Assembly: GCF_001757995.1 (NCBI RefSeq)
Contig: NZ_LXLV01000066.1
Span: forward strand, 81,346 to 145,345
Direction of reading: 5' to 3'
Origin: Bacillus mycoides
GTDB taxonomy: Bacteria > Bacillota > Bacilli > Bacillales > Bacillaceae_G
DNA: 64,000 nt
Part shown: positions 18,628 through 27,252 of the stretch, in pieces
How the letters are laid out: the number at the start of each line of letters is the position of its first letter
Position numbering within the stretch: the stretch's first letter is position 1
Translations under genes and position numbers: made by a program
Notes under the pieces: generated by a model
Database searches by the model: none
What the model was told of the DNA's origin: nothing
What the model saw: the letters and a program-made list of their open reading frames with translations, nothing else

Positions 18628-20016
18628 TTAACTTCCAACAAACTCTCCGACTAACCCCTTCGCCTTCTCCAAAGCTTTTTCAATTTGCTTAAACCCTGTC
18701 CCGCCAGCACTGTTACGACGCTTTACAGCTGCATAAGGTGACAGAACCTCATACAAATCTTCTTCAAATAACGGACTCATTTCTTTATATGTTTCAAGTG
18801 GTACATCTAATAAATAAATTCCTTTTTGCGTACAATGAAGAACTAGTTTCCCGACAATTTCATGAGCTTGGCGGAACGGCAGTCCCTTGTTTGCTAAATA
18901 GTCGGCAATTTCTGTTGCGTTAGAGAAATCTTGCGTCACAGCTTGCCCCATTTTTTCTTTGTTTACAGTCATCGTTTCTAGCATGCCTGCCATAATATGA
19001 AGGCATCCTTCTACTGTTTTTACTGTATCAAACATTCCTTCTTTATCTTCTTGTAAGTCTTTATTGTAAGCAAGCGGTAATCCTTTCATTACTGTAAGTA
19101 AACTGAATAAATTACCGTATACTCTGCCTGTTTTTCCGCGGATGAGCTCCGCCATATCTGGATTTTTCTTCTGCGGCATAATACTGCTTCCCGTTGCGTA
19201 TTGATCGCTCATTTCAATAAATTGAAACTCTTGGCTACTCCATAAAATAAGTTCTTCGCAAAAGCGTGATAAATGCATCATGAGCATAGATGAGTTACTT
19301 AAAAACTCCAGTATGAAATCACGATCGCTTACCGCATCTAAACTATTTTCATAGATTCCGTTAAATCCAAGAAGCTCCGCACTATATTCTCGGTCAATTG
19401 GGAATGTTGTACCCGCTAGTGCTCCTGCTCCTAATGGTGAAATGTTAATACGCTTTAACGAATCTTCATAACGATTCACATCTCGCTCTAACATCCAAAA
19501 GTAAGCAAGAATATGATGAGCAAATGAAATCGGCTGTGCACGCTGTAAGTGCGTATAGCCGGGCATAATTGTTTCAATGTTATTTTCCGCTTGATGAACA
19601 AGAACAGTTTGCAATTGTTTTGTAGCTTTTATAATATGTTCTACTTTTTCTTTTAAATACAAGTGCATATCTGTCGCCACTTGATCGTTACGGCTTCGGC
19701 CTGTATGAAGTTTCCCTCCTACTTCACCGATTTGTTCAATTAACATTTTTTCAATATTTAAGTGAATATCTTCCGCTTCTACCGAGAAATGAAGTTTATT
19801 CTCCTTCGCTTCTTCTAATAAATATTGAAGCCCTATCTTGATTTTCTCCGCTTCTTCTTTCGTAACGATGCCTTGCTTTGCTAGCATCGTTACGTGTGCG
19901 ATACTCCCTTTTATATCTTGGCTAACCAATTGCTTATCAAAGGAAATAGAAGCTCCGAATTCTTCTACCCATGCTTCCGCTTCTTCTGTAAAACGTCCGC
20001 CCCAAAGTTTGCTCAC
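18628..20016 (-). CDS. argH: Argininosuccinate lyase
   Basis: A 462-residue enzyme of the fumarase/aspartase superfamily that splits argininosuccinate to arginine and fumarate. Signature [12 protein letters not shown] is near 280-291, and HTGRSRNDQ near 104-112. Start is GTG, overlapping the argG stop (GTGA), so translation is coupled. Last step of arginine synthesis. Confidence 0.97.
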   Translation of the reverse strand: MSKLWGGRFTEEAEAWVEEFGASISFDKQLVSQDIKGSIAHVTMLAKQGIVTKEEAEKIKIGLQYLLEEAKENKLHFSVEAEDIHLNIEKMLIEQIGEVGGKLHTGRSRNDQVATDMHLYLKEKVEHIIKATKQLQTVLVHQAENNIETIMPGYTHLQRAQPISFAHHILAYFWMLERDVNRYEDSLKRINISPLGAGALAGTTFPIDREYSAELLGFNGIYENSLDAVSDRDFILEFLSNSSMLMMHLSRFCEELILWSSQEFQFIEMSDQYATGSSIMPQKKNPDMAELIRGKTGRVYGNLFSLLTVMKGLPLAYNKDLQEDKEGMFDTVKTVEGCLHIMAGMLETMTVNKEKMGQAVTQDFSNATEIADYLANKGLPFRQAHEIVGKLVLHCTQKGIYLLDVPLETYKEMSPLFEEDLYEVLSPYAAVKRRNSAGGTGFKQIEKALEKAKGLVGEFVGS

Positions 20017-21218
20017 GCTTCCACCTTCTTTTGATTCACTTGGCTGTATACTTTTGTAGGTAAACCGAATAATGAAATGAATCCGACTGCTGCATCATGA
20101 TTAAATTCATCCTGGGCAGTATACGTTGCAAGTTTTTCATCATATAAAGAGTACTCAGATTTACGTCCTTCTACAATCGCATGACCTTTAAATAATTTCA
20201 CACGCACTGTACCTGTTACATTTTTTTGCGTTTCTTGTAAGAAAGCATTGAGTGCTTGTTTTAAAGGTGAGAACCATAAACCGTTATAAATTAACTCTGT
20301 TAGTTTTTGCTCAATCATCGGTTTGAAATGAGCGACCTCTTTCACAAGTGTTAAATCTTCAAGTTCTTTATGCGCTGTTATTAATGTCATTGCCGCTGGG
20401 CATTCGTACACTTCACGAGATTTAATACCGACAAGGCGATTTTCTACATGATCGATACGTCCAACGCCATGTTTTCCAGCAAGTGCATTTAACGTTTTAA
20501 TTAATTCTGAAATTGAATATGCAGCGCCGTTTAAAGTCGTCGGTACTCCTGCTTCAAATCCGATTTCTACAAACTCTGGTTTATTCGGTGTATCTTCTAA
20601 TGCCAATGTCATCTCGTATGCTTCTTCTGGCGGCGCTGCCCATGGATCTTCTAGAATTCCACATTCGTTGCTGCGTCCCCATAAGTTTTGATCGATTGAA
20701 AACGGGCTATCTAAATTAATTGGAATCGGTATATCATTTTCTTTTGCATATGCAATTTCTTCTTCACGTGACCATTTCCATTCACGTACAGGCGCAATAA
20801 CTTCTAAATATGGATTCAACGCTTGAATAGAAACTTCAAAACGAACTTGATCATTCCCTTTCCCTGTACATCCATGTGCAACTGCACTTGCGCCTTCCTG
20901 CTCTGCAATTTCCACTAATTTTTTCGCAATAAGCGGACGAGATAATGCAGAGACAAGAGGGTATTTCCCTTCGTATAACGTGTGTGCTTGCATCGCCATC
21001 AATGCATATTCATTTGCAAATTCTTCTTGAACATCAATCATATATGATTTAATTGCACCTACTGAAAGTGCCTTTTCTTTTACAAATGCTAAGTCTTTAC
21101 CTTCCCCTAAGTCTAAACAAAGCGCGATAATATCATAATTCTTCTCTTGTAACCATTTAATTGCAACGGAAGTATCAAGACCTCCGGAATATGCTAATAC
21201 AACTTTTTTCTTCTCCAT
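20013..21218 (-). CDS. argG: Argininosuccinate synthase
   Basis: A 401-residue enzyme joining citrulline and aspartate with ATP. The PP-loop AYSGGLDTS is near residues 8-16, and [15 protein letters not shown] near 112-126. The ATG at 21218 follows AGGGGGATGCAAA, and the ten-codon extension upstream overlaps operator sequence and has no site. argG and argH form an operon, preceded by ARG-box-like repeats. Confidence 0.97.
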   Translation of the reverse strand: MEKKKVVLAYSGGLDTSVAIKWLQEKNYDIIALCLDLGEGKDLAFVKEKALSVGAIKSYMIDVQEEFANEYALMAMQAHTLYEGKYPLVSALSRPLIAKKLVEIAEQEGASAVAHGCTGKGNDQVRFEVSIQALNPYLEVIAPVREWKWSREEEIAYAKENDIPIPINLDSPFSIDQNLWGRSNECGILEDPWAAPPEEAYEMTLALEDTPNKPEFVEIGFEAGVPTTLNGAAYSISELIKTLNALAGKHGVGRIDHVENRLVGIKSREVYECPAAMTLITAHKELEDLTLVKEVAHFKPMIEQKLTELIYNGLWFSPLKQALNAFLQETQKNVTGTVRVKLFKGHAIVEGRKSEYSLYDEKLATYTAQDEFNHDAAVGFISLFGLPTKVYSQVNQKKVEA

Positions 21219-21234
21219 TTTGCATCCCCCTAAA

Positions 21235-21297
21235 GAATAAATATTCATTTTCTTTTATAATAATTCATACTTTAACACCTTTTAAAAAATGTATCAA
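21235..21297 (-). promoter_or_regulatory. argGH promoter with tandem ARG-box-like repeats
   Basis: On the minus strand TTGATA, 17 bases, TAAAGT form a plausible promoter. Just downstream ATGAATTATTAT and ATGAATATTTATTC resemble the AhrC/ArgR box. Arginine repression is the expected control; inferred from consensus only. Confidence 0.5.
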
Positions 21298-21384
21298 GGG
21301 TCATTTTCAATTTTTTTCAAACAATTCCGTCGAACTTCTTTCTGTTTTTATGTACAATATAAGCAGGAAAACGGGGGTGAACTT

Positions 21385-21702
21385 ATGGAAAAGTATTTCT
21401 TATACGATGAACATCTAGGAATTGAAATTCCACATTTACAAGAAGACTGGGAAGATATCCCCGAAAAAATGCAGCAAGCTATTTTATTAAAATGGGAGCA
21501 AGTTCGCGGAAAAATACCTGATCGTATACAAGAGCTTGAACGTCATATTAATCAAAAACAACATTGTTTAAATAACGAAGAGAATTTTGAAATTTCCTGT
21601 AGGCTTAATTCTGAGATTGCTGATCTTGCTTCAATTATTAACGATCTTTGGCTTTGGTATCGTCTAACCCAAAACGTATCTGAGGGAAAAGCACACCAAT
21701 GA
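21385..21702 (+). CDS. Uncharacterised 105-aa protein
   Basis: A soluble, helix-rich protein with a coiled-coil-like middle (about 35-75, QELERHINQKQH), Trp-rich, ending NVSEGKAHQ. ATG at 21385 follows GGGGGTG. The 32 upstream codons of open frame lack a site. Family not recognised. Confidence 0.6.
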   Translation: MEKYFLYDEHLGIEIPHLQEDWEDIPEKMQQAILLKWEQVRGKIPDRIQELERHINQKQHCLNNEENFEISCRLNSEIADLASIINDLWLWYRLTQNVSEGKAHQ

Positions 21703-21742
21703 AAAAAGCATGCCCCTCGAGTACTTTGGGTCATGCTTTTTT
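21702..21742. terminator. Bidirectional terminator
   Basis: AAAAAAGCATG / CATGCTTTTTT, with an inner CCC..GGG. Confidence 0.75.
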
Positions 21743-21925
21743 GTCGTAACAAGCTTTGCAATATATTTCTTGCGCCGTTTTTGCTAAACATACATCAAAC
21801 GGGCCTACTAATATACTTCTTTCTTTCGGCAACTTCACAAAAGCAACTAGCTCTTCTTCATATTCAATCTTTTTCTGACATAAAACGCATTTTAATTCTT
21901 TTCTTTTAAACATGTCTTTTAGCAT
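21731..21925 (-). CDS. Small CxxC zinc-ribbon-like protein, 64 aa
   Basis: Two cysteine pairs, CVLC (about 13-16) and CKAC (about 56-59), look like a four-Cys metal site in a 64-residue cytosolic protein. ATG at 21925 follows GGGAGGATGGAG. The end lies in the shared terminator. Function unknown. Confidence 0.65.
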   Translation of the reverse strand: MLKDMFKRKELKCVLCQKKIEYEEELVAFVKLPKERSILVGPFDVCLAKTAQEIYCKACYDKKA

Positions 21926-22049
21926 ATCTCCATCCTCCCTTTCATCTATCTATATTAATATAATCTCATAACAATTATAATCTGTAAAAAAATGACACAT
22001 CACAAAGTAAGGGATTCATATACTATGTACAAAAGGAGGCCTCAAAATT

Positions 22050-22148
22050 ATGCGTGCTTTCATTATTATCGCTCTAACATTTTTAAGTGTGATTAGCTGG
22101 GATGCATTTTTTAAAGATAAAAGTGACGAAAACAATACAACTAAATGA
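22050..22148 (+). CDS. Putative 32-aa single-pass membrane peptide
   Basis: ATG at 22050 is ten bases after a strong AAAAGGAGG. The product starts MRAFIIIALTFLSVISW, a transmembrane-like run, then a charged tail. The strong site and hydrophobic profile support it; there is no known family. Confidence 0.5.
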   Translation: MRAFIIIALTFLSVISWDAFFKDKSDENNTTK

Positions 22149-22284
22149 AAACTCTTCTTTTCTTACTTATTGGACAAACTTCTAAAAACTACCCAATCCT
22201 GCAAAATAACTTAGGCTTTTCTACAAAAATATTTAAACATAACATTTTTTGTAGATTCCCTCCGGTTATTGTCGGTTTCCATCC

Positions 22285-22313
22285 GCATACATTTTTTGAA
22301 AGTATGATATAAT
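22285..22313 (+). promoter_or_regulatory. Extended -10 promoter of the YitT leader
   Basis: TGATATAAT (22305-22313) is a TG-extended perfect -10, with a weak -35 (GCATAC) 17 bases upstream. Transcription would start near 22320. Confidence 0.5.
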
Positions 22314-22346
22314 AATATAAATCTTGAAGGAAGGGATTTTGATATC

Positions 22347-22397
22347 ATGATCGCTCGAAGGAGCATGTGGCATCGTATTGACGAATCATACACGTAG
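22347..22397 (+). CDS. Leader peptide 1 (16 aa)
   Basis: MIARRSMWHRIDESYT, with AAGGAAGGG ten bases upstream. Its TAG is followed directly by the arm CGTATTTTT (22398-22406), which pairs with AAAAATACG (22433-22441). It is clearly related to leader peptide 2. Confidence 0.5.
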   Translation: MIARRSMWHRIDESYT

Positions 22398-22455
22398 CGT
22401 ATTTTTCAGCTCAGATACTTTAGTCTAGCGAAAAAAATACGAGAGTGGGGAAATT

Positions 22456-22506
22456 ATGATTGCCCGAAGGATAATTTGGCAAAAAAAAGACTCTTCTTAC
22501 ACATAG
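22456..22506 (+). CDS. Leader peptide 2 (16 aa)
   Basis: MIARRIIWQKKDSSYT, the same length and pattern as peptide 1, with GAGTGGGG upstream. Its TAG is followed by arm A of the first alternating structure, so a ribosome stalled near the stop would cover A and free B. Confidence 0.5.
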   Translation: MIARRIIWQKKDSSYT

Positions 22507-22567
22507 CGTTTTGTTTAGGACTTAATTGTTACTAGCTAAACAAAACAAAGAAGAGCAGGATTGCTAA

Positions 22568-22597
22568 ATGAAGAATTCTACTCCACGTTTTGTTTAG
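22568..22597 (+). CDS. Leader peptide 3 (9 aa)
   Basis: MKNSTPRFV, with AGCAGGA seven bases upstream. The stop lies inside arm C. When B pairs with C, the ribosome site and start of this ORF lie in the loop. Confidence 0.35.
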   Translation: MKNSTPRFV

Positions 22598-22638
22598 TCG
22601 CTTTAAGACTTAAACTAAAACGAAGGTAGGGAGAATTG

Positions 22639-22680
22639 ATGGACGAGAGGATTATTCGTTATTTCTTCAGCGACATATAG
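22639..22680 (+). CDS. Leader peptide 4 (13 aa)
   Basis: MDERIIRYFFSDI, with GGTAGGGAG upstream. TAG is followed at once by arm E of the second alternating structure. The N-terminal part recalls the ARRII of peptide 2. Confidence 0.45.
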   Translation: MDERIIRYFFSDI

Positions 22681-22779
22681 CGTAGTTAGTTTTACGTAAA
22701 CTAACTGAAAGCTACATGTGAGCTCGTAGTTAGTTTACAACACCAAAAGGACTACTAACTACGGAAAGAAGGAATAACG

Positions 22780-23442
22780 ATGAGGAACATCCAAAGTCGA
22801 CAAATTATTAAAGAAGTTTTTATGGTTTTAATCGGTTCATTTATTTTAGCAGCAGCGCTATATCACATTCACTTCCAAAACCACTTAACAGAAGGTGGCT
22901 TTGTAGGTATTGCACTATTTATCCAAAATTTTTATGATATTTCACCATCTATTTCAACTGTAGTAATGGATATCCCTATTATTTTACTATGTGCTTCATT
23001 TTTAGGTAGAAAAATGGTTGGCTATTCATTCTTAGGTTCACTTTCATTCGGAGTATTTTATTCCCTTATGGAAAATTATTCTCCTTTTACGGTAGATTTA
23101 TCAAATAATTTATTTGTAGCTGCAGTAGTTGGTGGTGCGTTAGCTGGTATTGGACTCGGTTTTATATTGCGATTTGGCGGTGCAACCGGTGGAGACGATA
23201 TTTTAACAATTATATTAAGTAAACGAACTCGGTTTACAATTGGGCAAATTTTCTTCGTCTTTGACGCGATTGTTCTTGCGCTTTCATTATATTATTTAAA
23301 TTGGACAGAAATTGCTTTTACTATTCTTTCGATTGCCGTACAGGCAAAAACATTGGATTTAATTTACTATCCAAAAACAGAAAAGAAAGCAGCAAAGCAA
23401 CCAGTATCTATTCCAATGTCCAAAAAACATGCGACAAACTAA
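22780..23442 (+). CDS. YitT-family membrane protein, short form without DUF2179
   Basis: A 220-residue protein with five or six transmembrane segments and the YitT hallmarks LTEGGFVGIA (about 37-46) and GGATGGDDIL (about 132-141). Family members are usually about 280-290 residues with a C-terminal DUF2179 domain. Here the protein ends in a short basic tail after the membrane part, so that domain is absent. ATG follows AAAGAAGGAA. Substrate unknown. It is controlled by the unusual leader upstream. Confidence 0.82.
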   Translation: MRNIQSRQIIKEVFMVLIGSFILAAALYHIHFQNHLTEGGFVGIALFIQNFYDISPSISTVVMDIPIILLCASFLGRKMVGYSFLGSLSFGVFYSLMENYSPFTVDLSNNLFVAAVVGGALAGIGLGFILRFGGATGGDDILTIILSKRTRFTIGQIFFVFDAIVLALSLYYLNWTEIAFTILSIAVQAKTLDLIYYPKTEKKAAKQPVSIPMSKKHATN

Positions 23443-23474
23443 AAAGCGAAAGGCTTCGGCCTCTCGCTTTTTTT
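23441..23474. terminator. Bidirectional terminator, YitT gene / EcsC-like gene
   Basis: AAAAAGCGA / TCGCTTTTT with a nested GGC-TTCG-GCC tetraloop and a U7 run on the plus strand. Confidence 0.85.
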
Positions 23475-24307
23475 CATGCTCTCTTTTCTTTTTCTAATAT
23501 GTAGCGTACTTGATAAAACTTATTTGCAAATTCAGTAACATTCCTCGTTAAGCGATAGTTCACTGTAGAGCCAATTGCCATTCCAAGTACAGGAATGCCT
23601 TGGAATAATTTACGACGAAGAGCATAAATCGAAAATGTCTTCAAAATTTGTTTTAACACAACCTCAGTAGAAGCTGGCTTTAACACCTCTTCGTCTCCTT
23701 CATAAAAGAATGAATCTTCTTGCTCAAGTTCTCTCAGTAAATTGTACCATGCATATTGCTGAAGTCTCGCCGGTAGTAATGCTGCATGAAATACCTTTAA
23801 CGCAAGCATCATTTCATACGGCTTGTTCACATCATGTCCAAATGATGTCGCAATAAGTTGTACAGCCTTCACATTTAATGCAATCATAACCGGAAAATCA
23901 GCCGTTAATAATAATAGACCGCCAGCACCTGTTGCTCCGCCTTGTACGAATGAATATAGACGATGACGTGCTGTTTGCTGCTCTGCTATGTATGTTAATT
24001 GATCAATAGATAACGCCTTCAAATCTTCAAGTTGCTCAATTGATTCATTAAATAATCTCGACGTTCCTAAAATACGATTACGTGCATCTAACTGTGATTG
24101 TGAACTTTGAATAAGTGCATGCAAATGAAAGAGCCATCCATCTGCTTTCGTAAAAAAGTCTTTTCGTTTTTTCTCAGGTAGTTTTGCAACTGTAGTATGC
24201 AACCACTTATCAAACATCTTTTGAAAATCGGTCGCTTCTTGCTCTACTAATTGCCCTTCCCACTCTTTTATATTTTCTAAAATGGCTTGTTCTCGCTTCG
24301 ATCGCAT
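23474..24307 (-). CDS. EcsC-family protein
   Basis: A 277-residue protein with the EcsC-type glycine-rich segment VQGGATGAGGLLLL (about 126-139) and a hydrophobic C-terminal patch GIPVLGMAIGSTVNYRL. It is peripheral or membrane-associated. EcsC in B. subtilis accompanies the EcsAB transporter, but here the gene stands alone. Start ATG at 24307, eight bases after GAGGTGG; the in-frame GTG 12 bases earlier overlaps this site. Confidence 0.78.
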   Translation of the reverse strand: MRSKREQAILENIKEWEGQLVEQEATDFQKMFDKWLHTTVAKLPEKKRKDFFTKADGWLFHLHALIQSSQSQLDARNRILGTSRLFNESIEQLEDLKALSIDQLTYIAEQQTARHRLYSFVQGGATGAGGLLLLTADFPVMIALNVKAVQLIATSFGHDVNKPYEMMLALKVFHAALLPARLQQYAWYNLLRELEQEDSFFYEGDEEVLKPASTEVVLKQILKTFSIYALRRKLFQGIPVLGMAIGSTVNYRLTRNVTEFANKFYQVRYILEKEKRA

Positions 24308-24357
24308 CGCAACAACCACCTCGTTCGATTTTTTTCTATTGTATCATATTTGCAAAT

Positions 24358-24525
24358 ATGCTTGTACATCGCGTGTTCTTTATTTACAGCCTAAGTCGCT
24401 ATGAAATGGAAATGCTGAATATAAAAGCTGAACAAACAGCCTCATATGCAAAATGGATTCCCCTCACTGCATTCATTCAAAAGGAAAAAATACTATATCC
24501 AGATCGAATTTTAAAATATATATAA
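24358..24525 (+). pseudogene. Probable C-terminal remnant of a NUDIX hydrolase
   Basis: A 55-codon frame without ribosome site. Its end, AKWIPLTAFIQKEKILYPDR, resembles the C-terminal strand-helix region of NUDIX enzymes. The NUDIX box itself is missing. Interpreted as a leftover of a deleted gene; an unrelated small ORF is possible. Confidence 0.35.
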
Positions 24526-24529
24526 AAGA

Positions 24530-24563
24530 AAAAAGACGAAATCCTTTAGGATCTCGTCTTTTT
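24530..24563. terminator. ackA terminator
   Basis: AAAAAGACGA / TCGTCTTTTT with inner ATCC / GGAT. Confidence 0.75.
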
Positions 24564-24573
24564 CATGCATATA

Positions 24574-25767
24574 TTAACCAATATCTCCAAGACGTAATAC
24601 GTCACGAGCAATCATAACTTCTTCGTCAGTTGGAATTACGATAATTTTTACTGGAGAGTGTGGGAAGCTGATGAATGCTTCTTCACCGAATACGTTATTG
24701 CGTTTTACGTCGAAGTATACGCCCATGTACTCAAGGCCTTCTAATACGCGCTCACGAATAATCGCACTGTTTTCACCTACACCAGCTGTAAAGATGATAG
24801 CGTCAACGCCTTTCATACGAGCTGTGTAAGAACCGATGTATTTATGGATACGGCTTACGAACACGTCAAGTGCTACTTTCGCACGGTGGTCGCCTTCTTC
24901 TTCTTTCGCAATGATGTCACGTAGGTCACTAGAGTAACCAGTAAGACCTAACATACCACTCTTCTTGTTTAATACGCTAACTACTTCTTCTACAGTTTGG
25001 CCTGTTTTTTCCATGATGTATGGAATTAACGCAGGGTCAATGTTACCAGAACGTGTACCCATTGTTACACCAGCAAGTGGAGTGAAGCCCATAGAAGTAT
25101 CGATAGACTTACCGCCTTCTACTGCTGCGATACTTGCACCGTTACCTAAGTGACAAGAAAGTAGGCTTAAGCTTTCAAGTGGACGACCTAATAATTCAGC
25201 CGCACGCTCTGTTACGTATTTATGAGAAGTTCCGTGGAAACCGTATTTACGGATGCCAAATTTCTCATAGTATTCATATGGTAAGCTGTATAGGAATGCA
25301 GATTCCGGCATTGTTTGGTGGAATGCTGTATCGAATACTGCTACTGCTGGTACGTTTGGTAGTACTTCTTGGAATGCTTTAATACCAACAAGGTTTGCTG
25401 GGTTGTGAAGTGGTGCTAAATCGCTTAATTCTTCGATATCAGCTAATACTTCATCATCAATTAAAACAGAATCAGCAAATTTTTCGCCGCCGTGTACAAC
25501 ACGGTGACCGATACCGCCAATCTCATCAAGAGATTTTACGATTCCGTTTTCAGTTAATTTCTTAAGAAGCATGTTAACTGCTACTGCATGATCTGGGATG
25601 TTTGTAATTTCTTTTTGTTTTTCGCCATCTACAGTAATAGTGAAGATACTATCTTCTAAACCGATACGTTCTACTAAACCTTTTGTTAATACTGTTTCAC
25701 TTGGCATTTCAAATAATTGGAACTTTAAGGAAGAGCTTCCTGCGTTAATCGCGATGATTTTTGACAT
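24574..25767 (-). CDS. ackA: Acetate kinase
   Basis: A 397-residue ASKHA-fold enzyme that makes ATP and acetate from acetyl phosphate in overflow metabolism. Motifs: [15 protein letters not shown] at the start, DTAFHQTMP near 148-156, CHLGNGASI near 206-214. A perfect cre palindrome lies about 85 bases upstream, as expected for CcpA activation in Bacillus. ytxK follows upstream, as in B. subtilis. Confidence 0.97.
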   Translation of the reverse strand: MSKIIAINAGSSSLKFQLFEMPSETVLTKGLVERIGLEDSIFTITVDGEKQKEITNIPDHAVAVNMLLKKLTENGIVKSLDEIGGIGHRVVHGGEKFADSVLIDDEVLADIEELSDLAPLHNPANLVGIKAFQEVLPNVPAVAVFDTAFHQTMPESAFLYSLPYEYYEKFGIRKYGFHGTSHKYVTERAAELLGRPLESLSLLSCHLGNGASIAAVEGGKSIDTSMGFTPLAGVTMGTRSGNIDPALIPYIMEKTGQTVEEVVSVLNKKSGMLGLTGYSSDLRDIIAKEEEGDHRAKVALDVFVSRIHKYIGSYTARMKGVDAIIFTAGVGENSAIIRERVLEGLEYMGVYFDVKRNNVFGEEAFISFPHSPVKIIVIPTDEEVMIARDVLRLGDIG

Positions 25768-25851
25768 CTAGTCTTTCGCCCCTTTTTCTCTTGGTAGTTG
25801 TGTGGATCATTCCACAAACCGCTCGATTTTATCTAATTAAATTCACTCATA

Positions 25852-25866
25852 ATGAAAACGTTTCAT
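25852..25866. promoter_or_regulatory. cre site upstream of ackA
   Basis: ATGAAAACGTTTCAT is a perfect palindrome close to the cre consensus. The remaining bases between ackA and ytxK (25867-26066) are AT-rich and I see no other feature in them. Confidence 0.7.
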
Positions 25867-26066
25867 CATTAATAAATTTTATACTCACGATTTTAATTTA
25901 AACATCGTCCGACATATATTTCAAGTGAAAAAATTGTAACACCAAGAAAAAAAATATATTACAGATTTCAAAAAAATTCAGTTAAATCTTGTATATATTA
26001 AAAAATATGACAAATCCTATACAACTGTACTACATGAATTACTAACCCTGTTACATATATATCGTA

Positions 26067-27053
26067 TTATTTATGTGTTGCAAACCAAGTGTTCAATTGA
26101 TCCATAATGTTCTCCATAGCCTTCATGTTAGAGAATTTAGGTAATTCCACTAGTAGTGCCTGTTTCGGCATTGTTACATCTTGGCCTTTCTTTTGAAGAA
26201 CAAATATACTTTTTGCATTTTTCTCGTTTTTAAACATGGAAACAGGTAGTTGTAACAATCCTTGAATAAAGCATGTTTCTTTAATAAATGCATGTAGTTT
26301 TGGCGCTTGATCACTTTCAAAAATAAAGTTTGGTACTAAGAAGAATAAGTACCCGCCTTCTTTCGTATGTTTCACACTTTGTTCAATAAATAAGTGATGC
26401 GCATATGACATTCCTTCATCTGCTTTTAACGTATATTCACTTGCACCGATTTCGTTTGGATAGTAACCAATCGGTAAATCTGAAACGACTGCATCAACTG
26501 GATCAATATAAAGTGGTGCTAGTCCATCTTGATGGAAGAATTCGATTGCATGCTTTTGTAAATTCGCATTTACTAAAGCAAGTTTAATTAGCACTTCATC
26601 CACTTCTACACCAAATCCACTCATTGCTAGTTCTTCTTTAGCGCTATTAAACACTGTAGTCATTAAGTTACCTGTTCCAATTGCAGGGTCTAAAACAGTA
26701 ATTTCTTTTTGACCTTGCATAAATTTATGGAATAAGTAGCTCATGAACATTCCAACTGCATCTGGCGTCATTTCATGATTCGCTTGCACGCCTTCTTTCA
26801 TTCCTTTTAAAATGGCTAGCTGAAATGCTTTACGAATTTCTTCCCCTTTATATGTTTCTTCATTAAACGTACTATATTCACGATTCAACCTTTCAATTGT
26901 TGATTCGGATAATTCCTCTTGTAAAATCGCTCCCTCAAACAAGTTATCACCTGTTTCTACAAGCGCCTCTAAATATGTTACATCTAATTCTTTACGTAAA
27001 ACTACCGTAGAAGAATCAAAAATAGAAAATAATGTTTCTACTGCCTGACTCAC
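26067..27053 (-). CDS. ytxK: YtxK-like SAM-dependent methyltransferase (N6-adenine MTase fold)
   Basis: A 328-residue class I methyltransferase. Motif I is VLDPAIGTGNLMT (about 117-129). The place of the usual NPPY motif holds SDLPIGYYP (about 188-196). An N-terminal helical domain covers residues 1-90. GTG at 27053 gives seven-base spacing from AAGGAGG; the ATG two codons earlier is almost touching the site. The gene lies between ackA and tpx, as in B. subtilis. Target unknown; no restriction partner is nearby. Confidence 0.85.
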   Translation of the reverse strand: MSQAVETLFSIFDSSTVVLRKELDVTYLEALVETGDNLFEGAILQEELSESTIERLNREYSTFNEETYKGEEIRKAFQLAILKGMKEGVQANHEMTPDAVGMFMSYLFHKFMQGQKEITVLDPAIGTGNLMTTVFNSAKEELAMSGFGVEVDEVLIKLALVNANLQKHAIEFFHQDGLAPLYIDPVDAVVSDLPIGYYPNEIGASEYTLKADEGMSYAHHLFIEQSVKHTKEGGYLFFLVPNFIFESDQAPKLHAFIKETCFIQGLLQLPVSMFKNEKNAKSIFVLQKKGQDVTMPKQALLVELPKFSNMKAMENIMDQLNTWFATHK

Positions 27054-27174
27054 GTACATTCCTCCTTCTCTCTTTTACACATAACTTATATCATACCACA
27101 AAGTGATTTTTTCCAAAAAGAAAAAGCGACCTCTTGTAAAGAGCTCCCCTTCAAGTTGTTTATGATGTAACGTC

Positions 27175-27218
27175 TTTTCTCATATATTAGTACCATTGTG
27201 CAGCAATATATGAGAAAA
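27175..27218. repeat. 14-base perfect inverted repeat beside the tpx terminator
   Basis: TTTTCTCATATATT / AATATATGAGAAAA with a 16-base loop. The right arm overlaps the A-tract of the tpx terminator. It may be a second terminator or an unrelated palindrome. Confidence 0.5.
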
Positions 27219-27240
27219 AACGACCTCTTTATAAGAGGTC
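27215..27240 (-). terminator. tpx terminator
   Basis: GACCTCT / AGAGGTC stem followed by U6 on the minus strand. A degenerate copy (GACCTCTTGTAAAGAGCTC preceded by an A-run) lies at 27121-27145. Confidence 0.7.
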
Positions 27241-27252
27241 ATTTCCTTCACA

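Larger units (their letters stand above)
22320..22779 (+). promoter_or_regulatory. Long leader with four short ORFs and alternating hairpins
   Basis: Between a promoter and the YitT-family start lie four short ORFs with ribosome sites, each ending at or just before a hairpin. Three begin with TAG-CGT, and the third carries its TAG inside the stem. Segments A (22508-22518), B (22536-22546) and C (22587-22597) allow perfect 11-base A:B or B:C pairing, and C can also pair imperfectly with D (22607-22622). A second set, E (22681-22696), F (22696-22705), G (22725-22738) and H (22754-22763), repeats this: E:F, F:G (10 perfect) or G:H (10 perfect). H ends two bases from the YitT ribosome site. It looks like translation-controlled attenuation. 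I do not recognise it as a known riboswitch or T-box. Confidence 0.6.
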
